From assembly GCA_902796865.1 (NCBI GenBank), contig CADBQZ010000273.1:1-6022 (forward strand): a stretch of DNA of 6,022 nt. Reading direction: 5' to 3'. The DNA comes from an uncultured Ruminococcus sp. (GTDB taxonomy: Bacteria; Bacillota; Clostridia; Oscillospirales; Ruminococcaceae). Below are positions 1-5,937 of this stretch, in pieces. Each line of letters begins with the position of its first letter. Within the stretch, counting starts at the first letter, position 1. The position numbers were made by a program, and so were the translations under genes. The notes under the pieces were generated by a model. It worked only from the letters and a program-made list of their open reading frames with translations, was not told the origin of the DNA and ran no database searches.

Positions 1-2721
1 GTTATCGTAGCTATGGGTTCTGTAAACGATACTATCGAAGAAACAATTGATTACCTCAATGCAAACGGCGGCAAGTACGGTCTTGTAAAGGTAAGACTCT
101 ACAGACCTTTCGTAGCTGAAAAGCTCGTAGAAGCTATCCCGGATTCAGTAAAGAGGATCTCTGTACTCGACAGAACAAAGGAACCCGGCTCACTCGGCGA
201 ACCGCTCTTCCTCGACGTTGTTGCAGCACTCAAGGATACAAAGTTCAATAACGTTCCTGTATTCTCAGGCAGATACGGTCTTGGTTCTAAGGATACAACT
301 CCTGACCAGATCATCGCTGTATTCAAAAACGACTCAAAGAAGAAGTTCACTATCGGCATCAAGGATGACGTTACAAATCTTTCACTTGAAGCAAACGAAA
401 ACCCTGATACAGCTCCGGCAGGTACAACTTCATGTAAATTCTGGGGTCTCGGTTCAGATGGTACTGTTGGTGCTAACAAGAACTCTATCAAGATCATGGG
501 CGACCACACAGACCTCTATGCACAGGCTTACTTTGCATACGACTCGAAAAAATCAGGCGGTGTTACTATCTCACACCTCCGTTTCGGTAAGACACCTATC
601 AAGTCTACATACCTTATCAACAAGGCTGACTTCGTAGCTTGTCACAACCAGAGCTATATCGACAAATACGATATGGTTTCAGATATAAAGCCAGGCGGTA
701 CATTCCTTTTCAATACTATCTGGGATATGGAAGGACTTGAAAAGAACCTTCCGGGACAGGTAAAGAGATATATCGCTCAGAACAACATCAATTTCTATAC
801 AATAAACGGCGTTAAGCTCGGCGAAGAAACAGGCATGGGCACACGCATCAACACTATCCTCCAGTCAGCATTCTTCAAGCTCGCTAACATCATTCCTTTC
901 GAGGATGCAGTAAAGTACATGAAGGACGCAGCTGAAGCTTCTTACAGCAAGAAGGGTCAGGATGTAGTTGAAAAGAACTGGAAGGCTATCGACGCTGGTC
1001 ACCAGAACATCACAAAGATCGACGTTCCTGATTCATGGAAGGACGCAGCTGATTCACAGATGGGCATGAAGGCTGTTTCAAGCGGCAACAAGGTCCTTGA
1101 TGATTATGTAAACAACATCCAGATCCCATGTAACGCTCAGAAGGGTGATACTCTTCCTGTTTCAACATTCAAGGATATGGCTGACGGTACATTCCCACAG
1201 GGTTCTGCTGCATTTGAAAAGAGAGGAATCGCTGTTAAGGTTCCTGCATGGGATGCTGCAAAATGTATCCAGTGTAACCAGTGTGCATTCGTTTGTCCTC
1301 ACGCTGCTATAAGACCTGTTGCTCTCAATGAGCAGGAAGCAGCTAACGCTCCTAAGAGCATGGACACAGCAGATTTCAAGCCTAAGATGGAAGGTATGAA
1401 GTTCGCTATGACAGTTTCTGTACTTGACTGTACAGGATGCGGTTCATGTGCTAATGTATGTCCTGAAAAGGTACAGGCTCTCACAATGGTACCGCTCGAA
1501 TCACAGCTCGAAAAGCAGGAAGCTTTCGATTACGGTGTAACTATAGACGAAAAGCCTGAAGTTACTGAAAAGTTCAAAGCAACAACAGTAAAGGGCTCAC
1601 AGTTCAAGCAGCCTATGCTTGAATTCTCAGGCGCTTGTGCAGGATGCGGCGAAACACCTTATGCTAAGCTCATCACACAGCTCTTTGGCGACAGAATGTA
1701 CATTGCAAACGCAACAGGCTGTTCATCTATCTGGGGCGGCAGCTCACCTTCAACACCTTATACATTCAACAAGAAGGGTCAGGGTCCTGCATGGTCCAAC
1801 TCACTCTTCGAGGACAATGCTGAATTCGGTTATGGTATGTTCTTAGGCCAGAAGACACTCAGAAACAGAGTTGTTGCTAAGGTAAAGGCTCTCTACGAGA
1901 AGGCTGAAAAGGAAGATGTAAAGGCAGCTATAAAGGAATATCTTGATACTCTTGAAGACGGCAATGCTAATACACCTGCAACAGAAAAGCTTATCGCAGC
2001 ACTTGAAGCTTGCGGCTGTGACGGTGCTAAGGAGATCCTCGCTCAGAAGGATTACCTCAGAAAGAAGTCACAGTGGATCTTCGGCGGCGACGGCTGGGCA
2101 TATGATATCGGTTTCGGCGGACTTGACCACGTTATCGCTTCAGGCGAAGATGTAAACATTTTCGTATTCGATACAGAAGTTTACTCAAATACAGGCGGAC
2201 AGTCTTCAAAGGCTACACCTACAGGCGCTATTGCACAGTTTGCAGCAGCAGGTAAGGAAGTTAAGAAGAAAGACCTCGCAGGCATCGCTATGAGCTATGG
2301 TTATGTATATGTTGCACACGTTGCTATGGGTGCAAATCCTGCACAGTGCATCAAGGCTATCGCAGAAGCTGAAGCTTACCATGGTCCTTCAATAATCATC
2401 GGCTATGCTCCATGTATCAACCACGGTATCAAGACAGGTATGGGTACTTCTATGGCTGAAGAAGACAAGGCTGTTAAGGCTGGTTACTGGCACCTTTACA
2501 GATATGATCCGCAGCTTAAGGCTGAAGGCAAGAACCCATTCATCATGGATTCAAAGGCTCCTAACACAGACGAATACAAGAACTTCCTCATGGGCGAAGT
2601 TCGTTACAACCGTCTTGCTCGTCAGAATCCTGAAAGAGCTGAGAGACTCTTCGACAAGGCTCTCGAAAACGCTAAGGACAGATACGATTACCTTATCCGT
2701 CTTTCAAAGCTTTACGGTTAA
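1..2721 (+). CDS. nifJ: Pyruvate:ferredoxin (flavodoxin) oxidoreductase, C-terminal ~906 residues (5' end outside window)
   Basis: Converts pyruvate and CoA to acetyl-CoA and CO2 while reducing ferredoxin or flavodoxin; a cytoplasmic TPP and iron-sulfur enzyme central to clostridial fermentation. The frame is open from base 1, and the first residues (VIVAMGSVNDTIEETIDYL) match the start of domain II, so roughly 260-280 N-terminal residues (domain I) lie outside; the Met at base 13 is internal. Counting residue 1 at base 1: a CoA/transketolase-C type region, then the domain III core around residues 190-370. A two-cluster ferredoxin domain follows, with CxxCxxCxxxCP at 422-433 and 477-488. The C-terminal TPP domain carries CAGC (Cys546, Cys549), Cys574 (ATGCSS) and Cys805 (APCINHG) as the four ligands of the proximal 4Fe-4S cluster. 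GGDGW at 695-699 and SNTGGQ at 729-734 form the Mg-TPP site. All expected ligands are present. The tail is short (101 residues after Cys805), without the long C-terminal extension of the Desulfovibrio enzyme. Lys is mostly AAG and Ile mostly ATC, as in strongly expressed genes. It is single-subunit, not the split porABDG form. Confidence 0.97.
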   Translation, partial: VIVAMGSVNDTIEETIDYLNANGGKYGLVKVRLYRPFVAEKLVEAIPDSVKRISVLDRTKEPGSLGEPLFLDVVAALKDTKFNNVPVFSGRYGLGSKDTTPDQIIAVFKNDSKKKFTIGIKDDVTNLSLEANENPDTAPAGTTSCKFWGLGSDGTVGANKNSIKIMGDHTDLYAQAYFAYDSKKSGGVTISHLRFGKTPIKSTYLINKADFVACHNQSYIDKYDMVSDIKPGGTFLFNTIWDMEGLEKNLPGQVKRYIAQNNINFYTINGVKLGEETGMGTRINTILQSAFFKLANIIPFEDAVKYMKDAAEASYSKKGQDVVEKNWKAIDAGHQNITKIDVPDSWKDAADSQMGMKAVSSGNKVLDDYVNNIQIPCNAQKGDTLPVSTFKDMADGTFPQGSAAFEKRGIAVKVPAWDAAKCIQCNQCAFVCPHAAIRPVALNEQEAANAPKSMDTADFKPKMEGMKFAMTVSVLDCTGCGSCANVCPEKVQALTMVPLESQLEKQEAFDYGVTIDEKPEVTEKFKATTVKGSQFKQPMLEFSGACAGCGETPYAKLITQLFGDRMYIANATGCSSIWGGSSPSTPYTFNKKGQGPAWSNSLFEDNAEFGYGMFLGQKTLRNRVVAKVKALYEKAEKEDVKAAIKEYLDTLEDGNANTPATEKLIAALEACGCDGAKEILAQKDYLRKKSQWIFGGDGWAYDIGFGGLDHVIASGEDVNIFVFDTEVYSNTGGQSSKATPTGAIAQFAAAGKEVKKKDLAGIAMSYGYVYVAHVAMGANPAQCIKAIAEAEAYHGPSIIIGYAPCINHGIKTGMGTSMAEEDKAVKAGYWHLYRYDPQLKAEGKNPFIMDSKAPNTDEYKNFLMGEVRYNRLARQNPERAERLFDKALENAKDRYDYLIRLSKLYG
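1264..1464 (+). other. Ferredoxin-like domain of PFOR: two 4Fe-4S cluster motifs
   Basis: Two CxxCxxCxxxCP motifs lie inside the PFOR gene, at 1264-1299 (C-IQ-C-NQ-C-AFV-CP) and 1429-1464 (C-TG-C-GS-C-ANV-CP). By family knowledge these hold the medial and distal clusters that carry electrons from the TPP-proximal cluster to ferredoxin. All eight cysteines are intact, which argues against a decayed copy. Confidence 0.93.
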
Positions 2722-2788
2722 TTATTAAAAATAAAATATAGGCGTGTCCTGCTCCGGCAAGCACAATTCCGGTACAGTACAAATACGC

Positions 2789-2824
2789 AAACGGCAGACT
2801 CGTGCAAGAGTCTGCCGTTTTTTT
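2789..2824 (+). terminator. Intrinsic terminator of nifJ
   Basis: A perfect inverted repeat has arms 2789-2801 (AAACGGCAGACTC) and 2808-2820 (GAGTCTGCCGTTT), a 6-nt loop (GTGCAA) and a run of seven T at 2818-2824. The ten GC-rich inner pairs plus the U tract make a textbook Rho-independent terminator about 70 nt after the nifJ stop codon. It sits between convergent genes. On the minus strand the same hairpin is followed only by TTTGCGTATTT, so it may stop DUF1540 transcription weakly, but the plus-strand direction is clearly favoured. Confidence 0.93.
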
Positions 2825-2825
2825 G

Positions 2826-2837
2826 CTGTTTAAACAG
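2826..2837. repeat. 12-bp perfect palindrome CTGTTTAAACAG
   Basis: A perfect dyad with no spacer lies between the nifJ terminator T tract and the stop codon of the minus-strand DUF1540 gene. It is too short and AT-rich at its centre to be a convincing terminator. On the minus strand it precedes AAAAAAA rather than a T run. It may be chance or a protein-binding site; no function is assigned. Confidence 0.35.
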
Positions 2838-2842
2838 TAATA

Positions 2843-3010
2843 TCAGCTGCGTTTTGTAAATGAATTGCAGTCAACACATTCCGGAACTTTCGGGTCAGGT
2901 TCATGAGTTCCAACATTGATGCTTTCAAGAGTACAGAAGTTTTCGCTTTCCATGTTGTGAGCACACTGTTTTACAGAACAGTTTATGCTGCAATTTTTCC
3001 TTTTTTCCAT
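2843..3010 (-). CDS. DUF1540 domain protein, 55 aa, cysteine-rich small protein of unknown function
   Basis: The 55-residue product begins MEKRKNCSINCSVKQC and carries the DUF1540 signature: CSVxxCxxN (Cys11, Cys16), Cys26, an INVG turn at 31-34, and a closing CxxCNSF (Cys45, Cys48). With Cys7 there are six cysteines, which suggests metal binding, although the function of this family is not established. There is no signal peptide or membrane segment, so it should be cytoplasmic (some DUF1540 proteins have been linked to spores; nothing here shows that). The start at 3010 is chosen because GAGGTGAT (3022 down to 3015) sits 6 nt upstream. An in-frame ATG at 3040 would add 10 residues, but it lies inside an 18-bp palindrome and upstream of that ribosome site. 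The stop is TGA. The gene is convergent with nifJ and divergent from the 828-residue gene, so it is most likely monocistronic. Confidence 0.85.
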   Translation of the reverse strand: MEKRKNCSINCSVKQCAHNMESENFCTLESINVGTHEPDPKVPECVDCNSFTKRS

Positions 3011-3014
3011 ACGG

Positions 3015-3022
3015 ATCACCTC
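3015..3022 (-). promoter_or_regulatory. Ribosome binding site that fixes the DUF1540 start
   Basis: Read on the minus strand, GAGGTGAT is complementary to the 3' end of 16S rRNA and lies 6 nt (from GAGGTG) before the ATG at 3010. It lies downstream of the alternative ATG at 3040 and so selects the shorter, 55-residue product. Confidence 0.85.
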
Positions 3023-3034
3023 ATTTTTATTTTT

Positions 3035-3052
3035 TCTCATATTAATATGAGA
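3035..3052. promoter_or_regulatory. 18-bp perfect palindrome upstream of the DUF1540 gene, possible operator
   Basis: TCTCATATTAATATGAGA is a perfect, spacerless dyad ending 12 nt upstream of the DUF1540 Shine-Dalgarno and lying in its presumed 5' UTR or promoter-proximal region. Its length and symmetry suit a homodimeric helix-turn-helix repressor. No regulator gene is present in the window, so which protein binds is unknown. As RNA it could form a hairpin of at most about eight AU-rich pairs, too weak for a terminator. Confidence 0.45.
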
Positions 3053-3103
3053 GCATTAATATTATGCCCTGTTTTCTGCTAGTAATACACATTTGTAAAA
3101 AAA

Positions 3104-3132
3104 CATATAATAAAAATAGCAAATATATTCAA
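3104..3132 (-). promoter_or_regulatory. Candidate sigma-A promoter for the DUF1540 gene
   Basis: On the minus strand, TTGAAT (3132-3127) and TATATG (3109-3104) are separated by 17 bp, each matching 4 of 6 consensus positions. It would give a leader of about 87 nt containing the 18-bp palindrome. A competing choice is CATAAT (3066-3061) as -10, which would start transcription right beside the palindrome but lacks a good -35. The region is so AT-rich that either match may be chance. Confidence 0.25.
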
Positions 3133-3155
3133 TAACACAAAAACCTTTAAAACGC

Positions 3156-3184
3156 TTGACAATCCAATGTTTTTTTGCTATGAT
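3156..3184 (+). promoter_or_regulatory. Sigma-A promoter of the 828-residue membrane protein gene
   Basis: A perfect -35 TTGACA (3156-3161), a 17-bp spacer and -10 TATGAT (3179-3184, 5 of 6) preceded by TGC, which makes an extended -10. The predicted start is near 3191, giving a leader of about 51 nt before the ATG at 3242. Runs of A and T upstream (about 3095-3150) could act as an UP element. No operator-like dyad overlaps this promoter, so constitutive housekeeping expression is plausible. Confidence 0.85.
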
Positions 3185-3230
3185 GAAGGTTAAGGCGATA
3201 CCGATCTTTATACACGCCAAAAACTAAAAT

Positions 3231-3236
3231 GGAGGT
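3231..3236 (+). promoter_or_regulatory. Ribosome binding site GGAGGT for the 828-residue protein
   Basis: GGAGGT lies 5 nt before the ATG at 3242 and is the only strong Shine-Dalgarno in the leader, which supports this start. Confidence 0.85.
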
Positions 3237-3241
3237 ATTAT

Positions 3242-5728
3242 ATGTCAGAATTTGATAATAATAACGAACTGGACATCACCCGTGATGAAGCTTCAGAAAG
3301 CACATCACCCGATGTCGGAACAGCTTCCCAGGCTGTCTCAGATAGTGAACCGTGGAACGGTTCTGATGCAGTAAGCGGCGCTGAGATAATCGGCGGTGCA
3401 GAAGTTAAAAAGAGCGGCACAAAGCTTGCAGCGATAATAATAGCTATAGTACTTGTTCTTGCAGCAGGCTGCATTTCTGCTTACGCTTTTATCCCACAGG
3501 TAAAAAACAAGGTAAAAATGCTTTTGAATTCTCCCGAAAATTATTACGCCTGGGTAGAAGAAAATAATGCAGAGAAAACTGCTGAAGACATCACAGACTT
3601 TATCGACAAATACGATGGCATTACCGGCGGTTCTACAAATGGTTCTACAAAGATAGAAGCCAAACTCAACAATGAAGCTATCAAAGAGCTCATGGCAGGA
3701 AATGACGGAAGCAGCAATCTTGCTGCTGTATTATCACAATTAACACTTCCGGAAAGCATCTCTGTCGAAGGCAAGACCGCTTCTTTAGATGATACTTTTA
3801 ACGGCAACGCTTCATTTTCGCTTAACAATGAACAGCTTATAAACGTCAATACCCACCTCAAAGACGGCAAGTATTACATACAGATACCGGAGATATCCAC
3901 ATCATACATCTGTATTGATTTCATGGGCATGATAGACAACGCTGCGGCTTCTGCCGATGATGAGACAAAGAATATACTCGATTCATTCAAAGGCGCTATA
4001 GGCAAGCTCATAGACCCTAATACAAAGCTTCTTAGCAATGATGATATAGAAAAGCTGATAGTAAAATACAGCGGTATTATCGTAAAAGAGTTATCTAACG
4101 CTGAACTTGAGAAAAACAGCAAAGTAACAGCAGACGGCGTTGATGCAGAATACACAAAGATAACAGTAAAGATAGACGAAGGAATGCTGTTCTCGATCAT
4201 AAAGAACGTTCTGAAAGAAGTAAAGGACGACGATATCATAGGTGATATGCTCGACGAACTTGTTGACGGCGGAAGAGAACTTGCTGCAAAGGGCATAGAC
4301 AAACTGCTTGACAGATTCGGCAGCTTAGACATCAAGGGCGGAAAAGAGATCGCCGAAATGGACGTTTATGTAAACAGCAAAGGCGAGATAAAGGGCAGAA
4401 CATTCAGACTCAAAAATACAGCCGAAAGCGATGATGATACAACTCTTACTGATAACATTTGTGCAGGCTACACTGTTGCCGAAAACGGTGACAACATTGG
4501 CGCAGAATTTTTCATCAGACAAAAAGGCTCAGAGTCTGATACGATCAATATCAGCACAAATGCTGTAAAGAACGGTGACAAGTACACCGGTGATCTACAT
4601 ATCTCAGCCAGCGAAAAGAAAGACATTATCAATACTTCATACAAAGATCTTGAATACGATGACGACGGATATATCACAGGCAGCATGACCATAGACCTCA
4701 GCAGCTTTGGCATTGACGATATAAGCCTTAACTTCGACAGAGACGGTGAAACACAAAAAGCTGATCTTGGAATAAAGTATCAGGGAAGCGATATATGCAC
4801 TATCGAAATGTCCGCAAGCAGAGAGACGCCGGATAAGATAACCGCATTCAACAGTGATCTTCCTGTTGTTGACATTCAAAACATTGAAGAATATGAAGCT
4901 TCCGTAGACGATGCTTCATTCAAAGAAGTATTCAAAAAGCTTTTCAGTGCACTTGGCATAGATATGGCAAAAATGGGCGTAGATCTCGACAACCCTATAA
5001 TATGGGATCAAGTCAAGAACAGCTTTTTCAGTGTTATTTCAAGTGTTGCGTCAAAGACCACAGACCTGAGCGCTCTTTCAAAGCTTGACATCGGAAGTCT
5101 CGGTGATCTTGGAAACAGCGATGATCTGAATGTACTCGACGATCCGTTTGGTTCAATAGAAAGCGGCATAGGCGATGTAGCAGAAGATAACAATACCGAT
5201 ATTGATTCAGCAGACACGGTTGAAGGCGAATACATCTACTCAGACTGCCCGATAGACAAGGTAGACGTTAAGATCGGCGGTAAGAGCTATAAGGTCGGTG
5301 ATAAGATAGACGGCATTACCGACTATATATCAGAAGTATATTTAGAGAACAGCAGCGATGAAGTAAAGCCTTCTGAGGCAAAATTAAAGTCCGGTGAAAC
5401 GGCATACTGTTCTAAAATTGATGAAAAGACTTACATGACGACTATCAGCGTCACATTTAAGAATGAAACAAAAGATGAGCTTCCGCTAAAAGATTGTAAA
5501 ATAAAGCATCTTGACATTTACAGCGGTGCAAAGCTTGATGTTAAGATAGACGGCTTCGGCATTGGTGACGACATCTCAAAGCTTGCAGAAAAGCTCGGTG
5601 ACAAGATAACAAAGAAAGACGGCGTTATAAGCATTTCAGACAAGGATTACACATCAAATGTTGATGTTGATTACACAGACGGAAAAATAAGCGAAATACG
5701 CATAAACGACTTTTCAACAAATAATTAA
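3242..5728 (+). CDS. Large acidic single-pass membrane-anchored protein of unknown function, 828 aa
   Basis: I do not recognise a characterised family. Residues 1-58 are a hydrophilic, acidic, Ser/Asp/Glu-rich cytoplasmic tail ending in basic VKKSGTK. One hydrophobic segment at about 62-84 follows, then basic QVKNKVK, so the body (about 85-828) is probably outside the cell, anchored as a type II signal-anchor protein. The motif SPENYYAWVEENNAEK (97-112) begins the ectodomain. Residues about 140-560 alternate beta-strand-like stretches (DGKYYIQIPEIS at 208-219, EMDVYVNSKGEIKG at 372-385, DDISLNFDRDGE at 492-503) with helical parts (about 240-360). An Asp/Ser/Gly-rich linker (about 620-662) leads to a C-terminal domain (about 663-828). 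In that domain VKIGGKSYKVGDKI and GFGIGDDISKLAEKLGDKI look like the two halves often seen in clostridial surface proteins with a BamE/SmpA-like second half. There is no catalytic motif, LPxTG, dockerin or SLH repeat. Of seven cysteines (77, 224, 407, 519, 669, 723, 752), Cys77 is in the membrane segment. ATA and AAA codons are far commoner than in nifJ, suggesting modest expression. It has its own promoter and terminator, so it is monocistronic. Confidence 0.9.
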   Translation: MSEFDNNNELDITRDEASESTSPDVGTASQAVSDSEPWNGSDAVSGAEIIGGAEVKKSGTKLAAIIIAIVLVLAAGCISAYAFIPQVKNKVKMLLNSPENYYAWVEENNAEKTAEDITDFIDKYDGITGGSTNGSTKIEAKLNNEAIKELMAGNDGSSNLAAVLSQLTLPESISVEGKTASLDDTFNGNASFSLNNEQLINVNTHLKDGKYYIQIPEISTSYICIDFMGMIDNAAASADDETKNILDSFKGAIGKLIDPNTKLLSNDDIEKLIVKYSGIIVKELSNAELEKNSKVTADGVDAEYTKITVKIDEGMLFSIIKNVLKEVKDDDIIGDMLDELVDGGRELAAKGIDKLLDRFGSLDIKGGKEIAEMDVYVNSKGEIKGRTFRLKNTAESDDDTTLTDNICAGYTVAENGDNIGAEFFIRQKGSESDTINISTNAVKNGDKYTGDLHISASEKKDIINTSYKDLEYDDDGYITGSMTIDLSSFGIDDISLNFDRDGETQKADLGIKYQGSDICTIEMSASRETPDKITAFNSDLPVVDIQNIEEYEASVDDASFKEVFKKLFSALGIDMAKMGVDLDNPIIWDQVKNSFFSVISSVASKTTDLSALSKLDIGSLGDLGNSDDLNVLDDPFGSIESGIGDVAEDNNTDIDSADTVEGEYIYSDCPIDKVDVKIGGKSYKVGDKIDGITDYISEVYLENSSDEVKPSEAKLKSGETAYCSKIDEKTYMTTISVTFKNETKDELPLKDCKIKHLDIYSGAKLDVKIDGFGIGDDISKLAEKLGDKITKKDGVISISDKDYTSNVDVDYTDGKISEIRINDFSTNN
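3425..3493 (+). other. Transmembrane signal-anchor segment of the 828-residue protein
   Basis: About 23 uncharged residues (62-84) rich in Ile, Leu, Val and Ala are flanked by K55, K56, K60 and K61 on the N side and K88, K90 and K92 on the C side. The long acidic N-terminal tail and the absence of a convincing cleavage site favour an uncleaved anchor with the N-terminus inside. Confidence 0.85.
3629..3652 (+). repeat. In-frame 12-bp tandem duplication in the 828-residue gene
   Basis: GGTTCTACAAAT is followed directly by GGTTCTACAAAG, 11 of 12 bases identical, encoding GSTN-GSTK at residues 130-137. It lies in a Gly/Ser/Thr-rich spot that is probably a flexible loop, consistent with a recent slippage or duplication that keeps the frame. 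Confidence 0.75.
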
Positions 5729-5738
5729 TAATATGCCA

Positions 5739-5782
5739 AAAGGCAATACCGCACAGCCAAAGTGAGGTATTGCCTTTATTTC
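5739..5782 (+). terminator. Intrinsic terminator of the 828-residue protein gene
   Basis: Arms AAAGGCAATACC (5739-5750) and GGTATTGCCTTT (5766-5777) form 12 perfect pairs. Beyond one G/A mismatch, CAC pairs with GTG to extend the stem, leaving a 7-nt loop. A T-rich tract (TTTATTTCT) follows. It starts 10 nt after the stop codon. Confidence 0.92.
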
Positions 5783-5899
5783 TATCATACAGTGCTAACC
5801 ATTTAAAAGCTTCAACTGTACGATATTTAAATGCAGGATAAAGAATTATGTTATTCAGTTCAAATTATAATAATACAAATATTTTTTAGTCCAAAAAGG

Positions 5900-5928
5900 T
5901 TGACATAATAATAAAATTGTGATATAAT
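5900..5928 (+). promoter_or_regulatory. Full-consensus sigma-A promoter of tRNA-Leu
   Basis: TTGACA (5900-5905), exactly 17 bp, then TATAAT (5923-5928), with TGA just before the -10 (extended -10). The expected start is near 5935, only about 3 nt before the mature tRNA 5' end. This is as strong as such promoters get and fits a stable-RNA gene. The 155 nt between the preceding terminator and the tRNA hold no credible coding sequence. Confidence 0.92.
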
Positions 5929-5937
5929 TAAAGAGTT

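Noticed and set aside
13..15. ATG near the left edge as the true start of nifJ
   Set aside because: The frame is open to base 1, the codons before it encode VIVA, which belongs to the conserved domain II start, and there is no ribosome binding site. The gene is cut by the window.
1..2721. Role of nifJ in nitrogen fixation
   Set aside because: The symbol is historical; no nif genes are visible and in clostridia this enzyme works in pyruvate fermentation.
3038..3040. ATG at 3040 (minus strand) as the start of the DUF1540 protein
   Set aside because: It overlaps the palindrome, has no Shine-Dalgarno of its own, and the strong GAGGTGAT lies downstream of it, next to the ATG at 3010.
3106..3111. 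Plus-strand TATAAT as a second promoter for the large gene
   Set aside because: No acceptable -35 lies 16-18 bp upstream, and the region is AT-rich. The TTGACA/TATGAT pair further down is far better.
3461..3475. Lipobox-like LAAGC at residues 73-77 of the large protein
   Set aside because: The cysteine is at residue 77 after a long acidic N-terminal tail, far beyond the usual 15-35 residues for a lipoprotein signal, and the -3 residue is Ala rather than Leu. A plain signal anchor is a better fit.
3874..4335. Serine-rich minus-strand reading frame of 153 codons, and similar frames within both large genes
   Set aside because: They lack ribosome sites, have low-complexity products typical of reading opposite a biased gene, and lie wholly inside well-supported genes.
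5783..5899. Possible small gene or regulatory RNA between the terminator and the tRNA promoter
   Set aside because: The sequence is AT-rich with no open frame preceded by a Shine-Dalgarno and no stable hairpin visible.
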